From positions 1 through 64,000 of the forward strand of contig NZ_PNRF01000036.1 of NCBI RefSeq assembly GCF_002879615.1: DNA of 64,000 nt, given 5' to 3'. Made by a program: the position numbers and the translations under genes. The notes beneath the pieces were generated by a model. That model was not told the origin of the DNA, searched no databases, and saw nothing but the letters and a program-made list of their open reading frames with translations. This document shows positions 50,367 to 60,281 of the stretch, one piece after another (the first letter of the stretch is position 1; every line of letters starts with the position of its first letter). The stretch is from Billgrantia endophytica (GTDB taxonomy: Bacteria; Pseudomonadota; Gammaproteobacteria; Pseudomonadales; Halomonadaceae).

Positions 50367-52550
50367 TTACAGGCTGCAGGAGACGCAGCCCTCTACCTCC
50401 GTGCCTTCCAGGGCGCTCTGGCGCAGGCGAATGTAGTAGATCGTCTTGATGCCCTTGCGCCAGGCATGGATCTGGGCGCGGTTGATGTCCCGCGTCGTCG
50501 CGGTATCGGGAAAGAACAGCGTCAACGACAGCCCCTGATCGACATGCTGAGAGGCTTCCGCATAGGTATCGATGATCTTCTCGGCACCGATCTCGTAGGC
50601 ATCCTGGTAGTACTCGATGCTGTCGTCGTTCAGGTAGGGCGCCGGATAGTAGACACGACCCAGCTTGCCTTCCTTGCGGATCTCGATCTTGGCCGCCACC
50701 GGGTGAATGCTCGAGGTGGAGTGGTTGATATAGGAGATCGAGCCGGTTGGCGGCACCGCCTGCAGGTTGCGGTTGTAGAGCCCTTGGCTCATCACCGACG
50801 CCTTCAGCGTGCGCCAGTCGTCCTGGCCGGGAATGGCGATACCGGCGCGATCGAACAGCCCGCGAACCTTGTCGGTACGCGGCGCCCATTCACGCTCGGT
50901 GTACTTGTCGAAGAACTCGCCGCTGGCGTACTTGGACTTCTCGAACCAGGCGAAGCTCGTTCCGCGTTCGATGGCCAGGCGGTTCGAGGCGCGCAGCGCA
51001 TGATAGACCACGCAATAGAAGTAGATATTGGTGAAGTCCAGCCCCTCGTCGGAGCCGTAGAAGATTTTCTCCCGCGCCAGGTAGCCATGCAGGTTCATCT
51101 GTCCCAGGCCAATGGCGTGAGAGCGGGCATTGCCATGGGCGACGGACGGCACCGAGCGCAGGTCGCTCATCTCGGAGACCGCGGTCAGACCACGCACGGC
51201 GATATCCACGCTGGTGCCGATGTCGCCGGCATCCATGACCTTGGCGATGTTCATCGAGCCCAGGTTGCAGGAGATATCCTCCCCCATGTGCCGGTAACCG
51301 AGATCCTCGTCATACTCGGTGGGGGTATTGACCTGCAGGATCTCCGAGCAGAGGTTGCTCATGTTGATGCGGCCCTTGATCGGATTGGCGCGATTCACCG
51401 TGTCCTCGAACATCAGGTAAGGGTAGCCGGACTCGAACTGGATCTCGGCCAGGATCTGGAAGAATTCGCGGGCCTTGATCTTGCTCTTGCGGATGCGTCC
51501 ATCGGCGACCATCTCATGGTACTTCTCGGTGACGCTGATATCGCCGAACGGCACGCCGTAGACGCGCTCGACGTCATAGGGCGAGAACAGGTACATGTCC
51601 TCGTTGCGCTTGGCCAGCTCGAAGGTGATGTCGGGAATCGTCACGCCGAGCGACAGCGTCTTGATGCGGATCTTCTCGTCGGCGTTCTCGCGCTTGGTGT
51701 CGAGGAAGCGCAGGATGTCCGGATGGTGGGCGTTGAGATAGACCGCCCCGGCCCCCTGGCGGGCACCCAGCTGATTGGCGTAGGAGAAGGCGTCCTCGAG
51801 CAGCTTCATGATCGGGATGATGCCCGAGGACTGGTTCGCGATGCGCTTGATCGGCGCGCCGAACTCGCGGATGTTGCTGAGCAGGAAGGCCACCCCGCCG
51901 CCGCGCTTGGAGAGCTGCAGCGCCGAGTTGATCGCCCGGCCGATGGACTCCATGTTGTCCTCGATACGCAGCAGGAAGCACGACACCAGCTCGCCGCGCT
52001 GACGCTTGCCACAGTTGAGGAAGGTCGGCGTGGCCGGCTGGAAGCGACCGCTGACGATCTCGTCCACCAGCGAGCGGGCCAGGGTCTCGTCGCCGCGGGC
52101 CAGGGCCAGGGCCACCATGCACACGCGATCCTCGTAGCGCTCCAGATAGCGCTTGCCGTCGAAGGTCTTCAGCGTGTAGCTGGTGTAGTACTTGAAGGCG
52201 CCCAGGAAGCTCGGGAAGCGGAACCTGTAGGCATAGGCCTGCTCGAAGAGCGACTTGATGAAACCGGCATCGTACTGCTCGAGCACTTCCGTCTCGTAGT
52301 AGCCCTCTTCGACCAGATAGCCGAGTTTCTCCTCCAGCGAATGGAAGAACACGGTGTTCTGGTTGACGTGCTGCAGGAAGTACTGGCGTGCCGCCTCACG
52401 GTCGCGGCCGAGCTGCAGCTCGCCATCGGGTCCATAGAGATTGAGCATGGCGTTGAGCGCATGGTAATCCAGGACGCGGGCGGCGGAGTCGCCTCCGGCA
52501 TGTCGCGACGGCGCGGCTACGCTTGTCGTTTCCAGGCTTCGTGTTTCCAA
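50367..52550 (-). CDS. nrdE: class Ib ribonucleotide reductase, alpha (catalytic) subunit
   Basis: The 727-aa subunit reduces ribonucleoside diphosphates. It has [21 protein letters not shown] (first redox cysteine), the radical-site region [34 protein letters not shown], and a C-terminal cysteine pair in EGCVSCSL that takes electrons from NrdH. It lacks the N-terminal ATP cone of NrdA, as class Ib enzymes do. No ATG fits; TTG ([11 protein letters not shown]) eight bases after AAGGGAG is the best start, overlapping the nrdI end. Confidence 0.94.
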   Translation of the reverse strand: METRSLETTSVAAPSRHAGGDSAARVLDYHALNAMLNLYGPDGELQLGRDREAARQYFLQHVNQNTVFFHSLEEKLGYLVEEGYYETEVLEQYDAGFIKSLFEQAYAYRFRFPSFLGAFKYYTSYTLKTFDGKRYLERYEDRVCMVALALARGDETLARSLVDEIVSGRFQPATPTFLNCGKRQRGELVSCFLLRIEDNMESIGRAINSALQLSKRGGGVAFLLSNIREFGAPIKRIANQSSGIIPIMKLLEDAFSYANQLGARQGAGAVYLNAHHPDILRFLDTKRENADEKIRIKTLSLGVTIPDITFELAKRNEDMYLFSPYDVERVYGVPFGDISVTEKYHEMVADGRIRKSKIKAREFFQILAEIQFESGYPYLMFEDTVNRANPIKGRINMSNLCSEILQVNTPTEYDEDLGYRHMGEDISCNLGSMNIAKVMDAGDIGTSVDIAVRGLTAVSEMSDLRSVPSVAHGNARSHAIGLGQMNLHGYLAREKIFYGSDEGLDFTNIYFYCVVYHALRASNRLAIERGTSFAWFEKSKYASGEFFDKYTEREWAPRTDKVRGLFDRAGIAIPGQDDWRTLKASVMSQGLYNRNLQAVPPTGSISYINHSTSSIHPVAAKIEIRKEGKLGRVYYPAPYLNDDSIEYYQDAYEIGAEKIIDTYAEASQHVDQGLSLTLFFPDTATTRDINRAQIHAWRKGIKTIYYIRLRQSALEGTEVEGCVSCSL

Positions 52551-52996
52551 AACGTGTTCACTCCCTTGCGGACCTTGGCCACGTCGTCGGCGGTACCAAG
52601 CAATTCGAATCGATACAGTAGCGGCACCCGGCACTTGTCGGCGACGATGCGTCCGCCGAGACAGTAGGCCGTGCCGAAGTTGGTGTTGCCGGAGGCGATC
52701 ACCCCACGGATCAGGCTGCGGTTGTGCTCGTCGTTGAGAAAGCGGATCACCTGGCCCGGCACCGCTCCCTCGACGCCGCCACCTCCGTAGGTGGGCACCA
52801 CCAGAATATAGGGCGCGTCCACCTTCAGCAGCGGCTCATCGCGGCTCAAGGGGATGCGTGTGGCCGGCAACCCCAGTTTTTCCACGAAGCGATGGGTATT
52901 GCCGGACTTGGTGGAGAAATAGACGATCTCTCCACTCGCGGCGCCCTCCTTGCATGGGACTTCCGAATCGGCTTCATGCAGATGGGTGGCCAACAT
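52517..52996 (-). CDS. nrdI: flavodoxin-like NrdI
   Basis: The 159-aa flavoprotein has the FMN phosphate loop [12 protein letters not shown] and the NrdI signatures [23 protein letters not shown] and [11 protein letters not shown]. It reacts with oxygen to supply superoxide for building the dimanganese cofactor of NrdF. An N-terminal extension of about 20 residues precedes the usual start; a later start cannot be excluded. It lies between nrdH and nrdE. Confidence 0.94.
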   Translation of the reverse strand: MLATHLHEADSEVPCKEGAASGEIVYFSTKSGNTHRFVEKLGLPATRIPLSRDEPLLKVDAPYILVVPTYGGGGVEGAVPGQVIRFLNDEHNRSLIRGVIASGNTNFGTAYCLGGRIVADKCRVPLLYRFELLGTADDVAKVRKGVNTFWKHEAWKRQA

Positions 52997-53011
52997 GAGC
53001 GGCCCTCCCTG

Positions 53012-53251
53012 TTATGCCGGATCGGCCAGCGCGGCCAGCGCCTGGATCCGGTCCGGACGAAAGCCCGACCAGTGCTCTTCGCCGGCCACCACCACCGGCA
53101 ACTGGCGATACCCGAGCCCTTCCACGGTCTGGCGCGCAGCAGAATCTTCAGTGAGATCGATGACCGTATAGGCAATACCCTGCTTGTCCAGGGCACGGTA
53201 AGTGGCAGTGCACTGCACGCATGACGGCTTGCTGTAAATCTCAATCTTCAT
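53012..53251 (-). CDS. nrdH: NrdH redoxin
   Basis: The 79-aa glutaredoxin-like protein has the active site SKPSCVQCTATYRAL and the C-terminal SGFRPDRI motif of NrdH. It is reduced by thioredoxin reductase and in turn reduces NrdE. The ATG nine bases after AGAGGA is preferred; an ATG three codons earlier is inside that ribosome site. A Fur-like palindrome overlaps the ribosome site. Confidence 0.93.
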   Translation of the reverse strand: MKIEIYSKPSCVQCTATYRALDKQGIAYTVIDLTEDSAARQTVEGLGYRQLPVVVAGEEHWSGFRPDRIQALAALADPA

Positions 53252-53265
53252 GATTATCATTCCTC
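53247..53265. promoter_or_regulatory. Fur box overlapping the nrdH start
   Basis: The minus strand carries ATGATAATCAT, the exact palindromic core of the Fur consensus (13 of 19 positions overall). It spans the ribosome site and start codon of nrdH. Fur repression of nrdHIEF is known in E. coli. Confidence 0.55.
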
Positions 53266-53361
53266 TAAAGAGATGGACCGTTATGGCTCATGGTCACCTG
53301 AAGAAGCCCTCCGAGCCCTGCCATTCGCAGCGGCAGGTAGCCGAAGAGCTTCGTGCAAGAT

Positions 53362-53408
53362 ACACCATATATGGTGATGTCGGCCAATGAAATATCTACA
53401 TATGGTAA
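53362..53408. promoter_or_regulatory. tandem NrdR boxes of nrdHIEF
   Basis: ACACCATATATGGTGA matches the NrdR consensus (acaCwAtATaTwGtgt). A weaker copy with core ACATATGGT follows 31 bases later, the spacing expected for cooperative NrdR binding. They lie 110-160 bases before nrdH in a 220-base gene-free gap. Confidence 0.6.
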
Positions 53409-53480
53409 AGGCCGAGACAAGGCGCCGCATCCACGCACACGTTGAAGAGCCGTGAACCAGCCCTGGATGCACGCCGGCGC

Positions 53481-54692
53481 TCAGGGGAGACGTGAGTGAC
53501 GCTGAAGCAAATGATGGGCAATGGCGCCTTTCAAGGGTGCGGCTCGCTCAGCGACCCTCAAACCGACATGACGCAGGAGCCGCGCCGGTAGGCGATCATC
53601 GGTATACAGCGACACGATGGCCTGAGTCGCCAGATAGAGAGGGCGGGTCGCCAGACGGTGGTCGCGCTGGTAGCTCTCCAGCACATTGGGCGCGGCAATG
53701 TCCTGCCCCCGGCGTCGAGCGGCGAGAAGCCGTTCCGCCAGGCGCTGCTGTCCCTGCAACCCGATGTTGAAACCATGTGCGGTGACCGGATGCATGCCAA
53801 CGGCGGCATCACCGATCAAGGCGAAACGATGGGCGACGAAGCGCTCGGCGTAAACGCTCACCAACGGATAGCGATGCGCCTTGCTGCGCTTCTCCATCGC
53901 TCCCAGACGGTGCGAGAAGCGCCGCTCCATCTCGGTGGCGAAGGCCGCCTCGTCCAGCGCCAGCACACTATCCATCTCGCGCGCTGGGAGGGTCAGCACC
54001 ACCGAGGAGAGGTGCGTATCCAGCGGCAGCAGGGCCAAGGTCTGGCCGTGGCCGAACCACTCCCAGGCGGTCTGATCATTGGGCATGTCGTGCTGCATGC
54101 GACACACCAGCATCGTCCTGCCGTTGTCACGCATCTCGGCGGCGATGCCCAGGTGGCGCCGGGTCTGGGAAAATCGGCTGTCGGCGGCCACCGCCAGCTC
54201 GGCTTCGATACGGCTGCCGTCGTCGAGAGCCAGCCGCACGCCATCGGCGGCGCTTTCGATGCGTTCGAGGGCGGCCTGATACCAGTGGATGTTCGCGCAC
54301 TCTTCCGCCGCTCGATAGGCAGCCCGGCGAATGGCGTGATTGGGCACCAACACCCCGAGGGGCTTGCGTCGCTCATGGCGGCCGCTGGCGATGGTCATGG
54401 CGAAGCGCGAAGCGCCGTTGAACACGCGAGCGTCACGCAGCGGCGAGCGCTCCTCGGCGGAAATGCGCCGCCATATGTCGAGGCGTTCAAGAATCGCCTG
54501 AGAAGGATGCGACAGCGCGATCTCGCGGCCATCGAAGGCCGCCTCACGCAACGCTTCGCGCGGCTGTTTGTCCACCAGCGCCACCTTCACGCCGTGCATG
54601 GCCAATGCCCGGGCGAAGCACAGCCCCACCGGCCCGGCACCGATGATGGCCACCTGAACACGCGTTCCGCCCTCCTCCACGCCTACTTCCAA
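53481..54692 (-). CDS. ubiM: FAD-dependent ubiquinone-biosynthesis hydroxylase, UbiM-like
   Basis: The 403-aa flavoprotein monooxygenase has the FAD motif VAIIGAGPVGLCFARALAMHG at its start (about residue 14), and the second FAD signature GDAAVGMHPVTAHGFN near residue 290. The latter differs from the GDAAH.. form of UbiF/UbiH/VisC and fits the UbiM group, which hydroxylates the quinone ring. TTG is the likely start, with AGGAGG upstream; no ATG is near. It is transcribed towards nrdHIEF and shares a Fur-like control region with the divergent AraC regulator, so it may be used under iron starvation. The exact ring position is not deducible. Confidence 0.7.
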   Translation of the reverse strand: MEVGVEEGGTRVQVAIIGAGPVGLCFARALAMHGVKVALVDKQPREALREAAFDGREIALSHPSQAILERLDIWRRISAEERSPLRDARVFNGASRFAMTIASGRHERRKPLGVLVPNHAIRRAAYRAAEECANIHWYQAALERIESAADGVRLALDDGSRIEAELAVAADSRFSQTRRHLGIAAEMRDNGRTMLVCRMQHDMPNDQTAWEWFGHGQTLALLPLDTHLSSVVLTLPAREMDSVLALDEAAFATEMERRFSHRLGAMEKRSKAHRYPLVSVYAERFVAHRFALIGDAAVGMHPVTAHGFNIGLQGQQRLAERLLAARRRGQDIAAPNVLESYQRDHRLATRPLYLATQAIVSLYTDDRLPARLLRHVGLRVAERAAPLKGAIAHHLLQRHSRLP

Positions 54693-54742
54693 GACTCCCT
54701 CCTGACAACCGGCAATTTGGGACGACCTTTACCTAAAAACGA

Positions 54743-54763
54743 TTGCGAATCAATCTCTATTAT
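54743..54763. promoter_or_regulatory. Fur-like site between ubiM-like gene and araC-type gene
   Basis: TTGCGAATCAATCTCTATTAT resembles bacterial iron boxes of the type GCGAAT..ATTCTCATT. It lies 50-70 bases from the start of either divergent gene. Confidence 0.4.
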
Positions 54764-54830
54764 TCGAAAATCCCTCCTGCCACAGCGTGGCACGCAAGCG
54801 TCCTTCACCGAGAGCGCGTCCGAAAACCGC

Positions 54831-55769
54831 ATGAACGTCAGCCTCGCCCCTGCCCGTCAGCACACGCCGCGCGATCTTGCCCTCTATGGAGAGCGCTACG
54901 GTATCGACTACCGCTTTCCCCTGCAGCCCCCTGGAGCGGCTGGGCAGGCCGTTCTGCGCGGGCGCATTCTCGAACTCGCCCCGGCAGCCGGCATGCAGCT
55001 GGTCGCTTCGGACATCGAGGTATTGCAGCGCTACGATTCACGTTCGCACCGCCCTGCCCCGCTGTCGATCATCGTCATGCTGGAGGGGCATGCGGAGATT
55101 GGACTGGGTGAAAAGCGCCTTGCGCTCACCTCCGGCATGGCGCTGAGCGTGCGGCTGGACGAGCACGAAGGCCTGCAGGCCATGCAGCTCCCCAACCAAC
55201 GCATACGCGCCCTGACCCTGGCGCTGGACACGCCACGCCTGGCCGATGCGCTTGGCGGCAGACGGCAACCGCCAGGCTCGAGCCTGCATGCCTGGACGTT
55301 GCCCCCCGGCTTGCAGCAACTGCTGGACCAGGCCCTGAATTCCCCTCTGGCCGGCATGGCATCGCGCTTGCAATGGGAAGGGCTGGCGCTTCAACTGTTG
55401 GCTCATGGCCTGCCACCAGAGCTGGACATATCCTCCGCCCGGCTTTCCCCCGGGGAGTGGCAGCGCCTGGAGCGTGTCCGCGAACAGCTTCAACGCTGTC
55501 CGGCACGCTCGCATCGCCTGTCAGCGCTGGCCGAACTGGCCGCCATGAGCCCCGCCACCCTGCGCCGTAAGTTCCAGGCGGCATACGGCAGCTCCATCTT
55601 CGATTTTCTGCGCGAACGGCGCCTCGAACGCGCCCGCGAGCTGCTGCTGCAAGGTCACGGTATCGAACGCGCCGCCCAGTGCGCCGGCTATCGGCATGCC
55701 AACAACTTCACCACGGCCTTCCGCCAGCGCTACGGCTGCCCACCAAGTTCTCTGCGCCGCGCAGACTGA
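54831..55769 (+). CDS. AraC-family siderophore-type regulator
   Basis: The 312-aa regulator has a C-terminal AraC domain: first helix-turn-helix RLSALAELAAMSPATLRRKFQ and second IERAAQCAGYRHANNFTTAFR. A sensing domain with VMLEGHAEIGLGEKRLAL lies N-terminal. The plan resembles PchR, which activates its cognate siderophore receptor when ferri-siderophore is present. It lies directly upstream of a receptor gene on the same strand. The frame is open far upstream but the conserved part starts here; no good ribosome site is visible. Confidence 0.8.
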   Translation: MNVSLAPARQHTPRDLALYGERYGIDYRFPLQPPGAAGQAVLRGRILELAPAAGMQLVASDIEVLQRYDSRSHRPAPLSIIVMLEGHAEIGLGEKRLALTSGMALSVRLDEHEGLQAMQLPNQRIRALTLALDTPRLADALGGRRQPPGSSLHAWTLPPGLQQLLDQALNSPLAGMASRLQWEGLALQLLAHGLPPELDISSARLSPGEWQRLERVREQLQRCPARSHRLSALAELAAMSPATLRRKFQAAYGSSIFDFLRERRLERARELLLQGHGIERAAQCAGYRHANNFTTAFRQRYGCPPSSLRRAD

Positions 55770-55783
55770 GCGCCGCGCAGAGA
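55749..55783. terminator. hairpin at the end of the AraC-type gene
   Basis: Nine-base arms TCTCTGCGC / GCGCAGAGA overlap the stop codon. There is no U-tract; attenuation before the receptor gene is possible. Confidence 0.3.
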
Positions 55784-55821
55784 AAGCTGAGCAGGCGGCA
55801 GAGGACGGCAACGCCCAGCGA

Positions 55822-55840
55822 AGGAATAATTCTCATTACC
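55822..55840. promoter_or_regulatory. Fur box of the first receptor gene
   Basis: AGGAATAATTCTCATTACC matches 12 of 19 Fur consensus positions, with core AATAA-N3-TCATT. A second partial site (GATGAGATATCATT) follows at once. It ends about 30 bases before the receptor start codon. Confidence 0.6.
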
Positions 55841-55870
55841 GATGAGATATCATTCCGCAGAGGAACCGTC

Positions 55871-57973
55871 ATGCCGACACCCCGCCCACTGGCACTGAGC
55901 ATCTCGCTTGTATCCGCCCTCGTCACAATCCATGCTCAGGCTCAACAGCCTGTGGAGACACAGGCCGAAACCCTGGAGGGCCTGACCATTACCGGGCAGG
56001 CCGCGACCAAGACCGAGACGCCGTTCGTCGAAACGCCGCAATCGACTTCCACCATCGAGCGTGAAGAGTGGGAGAGCCGCGGTGCACGGACGGTTCAGCG
56101 CGCCCTGGATTATAGCCCGGGCGTCTTCACCAACCAGATCGGCGCCTCCAACCGTTTCGACTACCTGGTGCTGCGCGGCTTCTCCGACGGCAGCCTGAGC
56201 AATACCTTCCTCGATGGCCTCAAGCTGATGGGGGATACCAACTCGCACAGCTCGATGACCGTCGACCCCTGGTTTCTCGACAGCATCGAGGTGGTGCGCG
56301 GACCGGCGTCGGTACTCTATGGCCAGGCTTCACCAGGCGGCGTCGTCGCGCTCACCAGCAAGCGTCCGCAGTTCCAGCAAGGCGGCGAGCTGCGCCTCTC
56401 CGCGGGCAACAACGCCCAGCGCAGCGTCGCCTTCGACCTGACCGGTCCGCTGGGCGAGCAACAGCGCGTCGCCTACCGACTCGTTGGCCTGGCCAGCGCC
56501 GCCGACACCCAGTTCGGCCCCGTCGAGGAAGAACGTTACGCCATTGCCCCTTCGCTGACCTGGGACATCAACGATGCCACCAGCCTGACGCTCAAGGCCT
56601 ACCTGCAGCAGGATCCGGAAGGTGGCTATCATGCCGGGCTACCCTATGAAGGCACCGTGGTGGACCGCAACGGCCGGCGCATATCCAACGATTTCTTCGA
56701 AGGCGAGGACGAGTACGACCGCTACGAACGCACCCAGCGCATGCTGGGCTACGAGCTGGAGCATCGCTTCAGCGAGGCCTGGACGGGGCGTCAGCGGCTG
56801 AACTATCTCAATTCCGACGTGGTGCTGAATCAGGTCTATGCCTACGGCTGGGCACCCGGCAGCGACAGCGAACTGACCCGCTACTACTCGGGTGCCGACG
56901 AGTCACTCGAGGCCTGGACCCTCGACAACCAGCTCGAGGCCAGCCTGTCCACCGGTTTCATCGACCATACCGTGCTGGTCGGCGCCGACTATCAGCGCCG
57001 CGACAACCGCGTGGCCTGGCCCTCCGGCCTGTTCCCCACCATCGATGCCTTCGACCCGCAGTACGGTGCCGGGCCAATCGACATGTACGCCACCGTGCAC
57101 GAGGACCACGAACTCCGGCAGACCGGCGTCTACCTGCAGGACCAGATGGCCCTGGGCAACTGGCGGTTGACGCTCGGCGGACGCTACGACTGGGTCGCTA
57201 TCACCAATACCGACCTGGACACGGGCGATGCCAGCGAACTCGACGACACCCAGTTCAGCGGGCGCGCCGGCCTGCTCTACCTGTTCGACAACGGTGTCGC
57301 GCCCTACCTCAGCTACTCCACCGCGTTCACGCCGACCAGCTTCGTCGATGCCGAGGGCGACCTGCTCCCGCCGATGGAAGGCAGGCAGATCGAGACCGGC
57401 CTGAAGTATCAGCCGGCGGGAACCCGGGATCGCTACAGCGTCTCGCTGTTCCAGATCAACCAGGAGAACGTGGGCACCAAGGAACAGCCCACCGACCCCT
57501 ATCGGGCCGTGGGCGAGATCGAATCCAGGGGGCTTGAGCTCGAGGCGTACACCCACCTGACCGACAGCCTGAGACTGCAGGCGGCCTACAGCTATACCGA
57601 CATCACCTACAAGCGTGACGACGAGGGCAACCAGGGCAACCGCGCCGTCTACGCGCCGCGCCACCAGGCCAGCCTGTGGGGTCATTACGCCTTCCAGAAC
57701 GGTACGCTGGCCGGGCTCGATGCCGGGCTCGGGCTACGCCACTACGCCGATATCCAGGCCGATCGCGCCAACAGCGCCGAGGTGTCGGCGTACACCCTGG
57801 TCGACGCCACCCTGGGCTATGATCTCGGCCGTCTCGGCCTCGACGGCATGAGCGCGCGCCTCAACGTCACCAACCTCACCGACGAGGAGTACGTCGCCTC
57901 GTGCAATTCGCTCGAGTTCTGCTACTTCGGCGCCGAGCGCGGCGTGCTCGGCACGCTGAGCTACGCTTTCTAA
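55871..57973 (+). CDS. TonB-dependent siderophore receptor
   Basis: The 700-aa outer-membrane receptor has a signal peptide (SISLVSALVTIHAQAQ), a TonB box (LEGLTITGQ), and a plug domain (RALDYSPGVFTNQ, NTFLDGLKLM, VEVVRGPASVLYGQASPGGVV). A 22-strand barrel ends in YFGAERGVLGTLSYAF. The plug motifs place it with the ferrichrome/hydroxamate group (FhuA/FoxA-like). Its ligand is unknown. It is preceded by its likely AraC regulator and a Fur box, and followed by a terminator. Confidence 0.92.
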   Translation: MPTPRPLALSISLVSALVTIHAQAQQPVETQAETLEGLTITGQAATKTETPFVETPQSTSTIEREEWESRGARTVQRALDYSPGVFTNQIGASNRFDYLVLRGFSDGSLSNTFLDGLKLMGDTNSHSSMTVDPWFLDSIEVVRGPASVLYGQASPGGVVALTSKRPQFQQGGELRLSAGNNAQRSVAFDLTGPLGEQQRVAYRLVGLASAADTQFGPVEEERYAIAPSLTWDINDATSLTLKAYLQQDPEGGYHAGLPYEGTVVDRNGRRISNDFFEGEDEYDRYERTQRMLGYELEHRFSEAWTGRQRLNYLNSDVVLNQVYAYGWAPGSDSELTRYYSGADESLEAWTLDNQLEASLSTGFIDHTVLVGADYQRRDNRVAWPSGLFPTIDAFDPQYGAGPIDMYATVHEDHELRQTGVYLQDQMALGNWRLTLGGRYDWVAITNTDLDTGDASELDDTQFSGRAGLLYLFDNGVAPYLSYSTAFTPTSFVDAEGDLLPPMEGRQIETGLKYQPAGTRDRYSVSLFQINQENVGTKEQPTDPYRAVGEIESRGLELEAYTHLTDSLRLQAAYSYTDITYKRDDEGNQGNRAVYAPRHQASLWGHYAFQNGTLAGLDAGLGLRHYADIQADRANSAEVSAYTLVDATLGYDLGRLGLDGMSARLNVTNLTDEEYVASCNSLEFCYFGAERGVLGTLSYAF

Positions 57974-57999
57974 ATCTCCAGCGTGCTTGCCGCAACGCA

Positions 58000-58024
58000 A
58001 ACGCCCGGCTCCAGGCCGGGCGTT
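58000..58024. terminator. bidirectional terminator between two receptor genes
   Basis: A perfect 10-bp stem (AACGCCCGGC / GCCGGGCGTT) with loop TCCAG lies between convergent receptor genes. A and T runs are short but present on both sides. Confidence 0.6.
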
Positions 58025-58056
58025 CATCATTAGTAACATGAGCCACAAAGGCGATC

Positions 58057-60129
58057 TTACCAGCGATAGCTGAGGCTGCCGATCACGCTGCGTGATTCAC
58101 CGTAGTAGCACCAGAAGTCGGCCTCGCAGGAGGCGACATAGGTTTCATCCGTCAGGTTGTTGACGTTGAGCTGTGCCCGCCAGTTGTCGTCGAAGTCGTA
58201 GGCGACCATGGCATCGACCAAGGTATAATCGGACACCTCGAGGTCTCCCCCTACGCTGGAGCCAACGTGACGAATGCCGCCTCCCAGTTGCAAGCCATCG
58301 AGGGTGCCCGGAGTGAAAGCGTAATCGACCCATGTGGAGGCTTGGTGGCGCGGAATGAGATCCTTGCGTTGGTCACCTTCGGTACGCGCATCGGTGTAGG
58401 TATAGGCGGCAGTGAGGCGCAATTCATCACTCAACTGGACACGCCCCTCCAGTTCGAAACCTTGCGAGCGCTGTTCTCCCTCTTGCACTTGGAAACCACC
58501 CGGCGAGGTCACGAGGCCGTTACTCTCCTTGAGGTCGAAGATGGCCGCTGTCACATAGCCGTCCCATTGCGGCGGGGCGATCTTCACGCCCAGCTCCCAC
58601 TGTTCTCCCTCGCGAGGCTCATAAAGCTCGCCGGTATCGTCCACGCGTCCCAGAGGATCGAAGGACTCCGTGTAACTCAGATAGGGATTAACGCCATGCC
58701 CACCCAGATACATCACGCCGCCACTCCAGGAGAGATGATTGTCATCTGACCGCTCCGTCACCCCGGTAGTACGGTCGGCGTTCTCGGTTTCCGCCTGGTC
58801 ATAGCGCACTCCACCCAGCAGTACCCAACGGTCAGCCAAGCGCAGTTGATTCTGTAGATAGACCCCGGTTTGCTGCTTGCCGATATGACGCTCGACACGC
58901 TGATTTTGATCGATGGGCGTGAAATTACCGTATACGGGATCGAAGACATCGATGGTACCGAAGGCAAAACTATCGGCTTCATGGCCGTTCAGCTTGAGAT
59001 CCTGATAGTCGACGCCAAACAGCAGCGTATTCTCGTAGCCGTCGCCGGACCAGATGCCGATCGTGCGGTTGTCGATCGTCCAGCTATTGATAGTACCATC
59101 GCGATGGATATGGCCCTGCCCTGCCTCGCGCGGCCCCTGCATCCCCAGCACATAGCTGCTGCGCAGCAGCAAGTCCAGTTCACTGTAGCGCAGGTTCTGC
59201 TCAAAGCGCCAAGCGTCGTTGAACCAATGCTCCAGCTCGTAGCCCAGTGCCCACTGGGTACGTTCATTCGTATCGTAGTCGGGTTGGCTGAGGTTGGTCT
59301 GGCGATCGATCCTGCCGTGGGGAGTGTCCTGAACGGTACCATAGGGCGGCTTGAAGGGATTGACGGGTACGCCATCATCCTTTTGCAGGCTGGCCAGTAG
59401 CGTCACGGTGGTGTCCTCGCTCAAGTCCACCGCCAGGCCGGGAGCGAAGTAGTAACGCTCGTTGCTCGTGTGATCGAGATCACCGTCGCGCTCCTTCCAG
59501 GTACCGACCAGCCGATAGCGCACGTCACCGGAGTCGGTAAGCGGCCCCGAACTGTCGACGCCGATCTGGCGATGATCGCGATTTCCGAGCTGCAGGTCGA
59601 CCCTCCCTTGCCGCTCACGGGTAGGACGCTTGCTGACGACATTGACCAACCCTCCGGGCGGTGCCTCGCCGTAAAGGATCGACGAGGGACCCTTGAAAAC
59701 CTCGACACGTTCCATGCCATAGGGCTCGGGCAGCCACTGGTAGAAGCCCTCGCGGTAGATACGCAAGCCATCCTGATAGGTGGAGTGATTGAAGCCACGT
59801 ACCTGAAGCCAGTCGGTGTCGTTGTCCGATCCGTAATGGCCGGAAAGCACGCCGGCACGGTAACGGAAAGTCTCGTCGAGCTGCTGCACGTTGCGTGTCT
59901 CGAGCTCCTCCCTATCGACCAGGGAAACGGGGCGCGGCGTCTCGACCAGCGGCGAGGCCACCTTCAGCGCCGTGCCGACCACCACGAGAGTGTCCGTCTC
60001 GAGCGTCTCCTCTTCAGCCAACGCCTGTGGCGTCATGCCGAGCAGCACGCCCCCTATCGTAAGGCCAAGTGCGAGGCGTACCGCCTGCGCCAGTGCGTTC
60101 GGCTGAGAAGGAGGGCAAGCGTGGGACAT
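58057..60129 (-). CDS. TonB-dependent siderophore receptor
   Basis: The 690-aa receptor has a signal peptide, a TonB box (TDTLVVVG) and a plug domain with QLDETFRYRAGVL, WLQVRGFNHSTYQDGLR and MERVEVFKGPSSILYGEAPPGG. The barrel ends with YYGESRSVIGSLSYRW. It is clearly a paralogue of the convergent receptor, with the same C-terminal VASC...FWCYYG / CNSLEFCYFG disulfide style. It is divergent from the FhuD-like gene with a Fur-like site between, so it probably feeds that binding protein. Confidence 0.92.
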   Translation of the reverse strand: MSHACPPSQPNALAQAVRLALGLTIGGVLLGMTPQALAEEETLETDTLVVVGTALKVASPLVETPRPVSLVDREELETRNVQQLDETFRYRAGVLSGHYGSDNDTDWLQVRGFNHSTYQDGLRIYREGFYQWLPEPYGMERVEVFKGPSSILYGEAPPGGLVNVVSKRPTRERQGRVDLQLGNRDHRQIGVDSSGPLTDSGDVRYRLVGTWKERDGDLDHTSNERYYFAPGLAVDLSEDTTVTLLASLQKDDGVPVNPFKPPYGTVQDTPHGRIDRQTNLSQPDYDTNERTQWALGYELEHWFNDAWRFEQNLRYSELDLLLRSSYVLGMQGPREAGQGHIHRDGTINSWTIDNRTIGIWSGDGYENTLLFGVDYQDLKLNGHEADSFAFGTIDVFDPVYGNFTPIDQNQRVERHIGKQQTGVYLQNQLRLADRWVLLGGVRYDQAETENADRTTGVTERSDDNHLSWSGGVMYLGGHGVNPYLSYTESFDPLGRVDDTGELYEPREGEQWELGVKIAPPQWDGYVTAAIFDLKESNGLVTSPGGFQVQEGEQRSQGFELEGRVQLSDELRLTAAYTYTDARTEGDQRKDLIPRHQASTWVDYAFTPGTLDGLQLGGGIRHVGSSVGGDLEVSDYTLVDAMVAYDFDDNWRAQLNVNNLTDETYVASCEADFWCYYGESRSVIGSLSYRW

Positions 60130-60223
60130 GGTGTGCGACCTCTAAAAGGGGCTATAGCAGAGTGGGAGTCAGTATCGGATGGTAATTTACATCATATGAC
60201 ATATTAATCCGCTTGATAAATAT

Positions 60224-60242
60224 AATGCAAACCATTAGCATT
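60224..60242. promoter_or_regulatory. Fur box between second receptor and fhuD-like gene
   Basis: AATGCAAACCATTAGCATT matches the Fur 7-1-7 motif with flanks at 15 of 19 positions. It lies 40 bases before the binding-protein gene and 95 before the receptor gene. Confidence 0.55.
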
Positions 60243-60281
60243 TAATGGCATAGACATAGATCCAAGGAAAGAACTTTCTGC

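Noticed and set aside
50289..52667. A 792-codon open frame on the plus strand opposite nrdE
   Set aside because: It mirrors the nrdE codons in a high-GC genome, is rich in residues such as D, G, V, H and L with no domain, and nrdE is unmistakable.
53658..54830. Long plus-strand frame running into the AraC-type regulator
   Set aside because: The upstream 390 codons are the antisense of the UbiM-like gene; the regulator domain itself starts at 54831.
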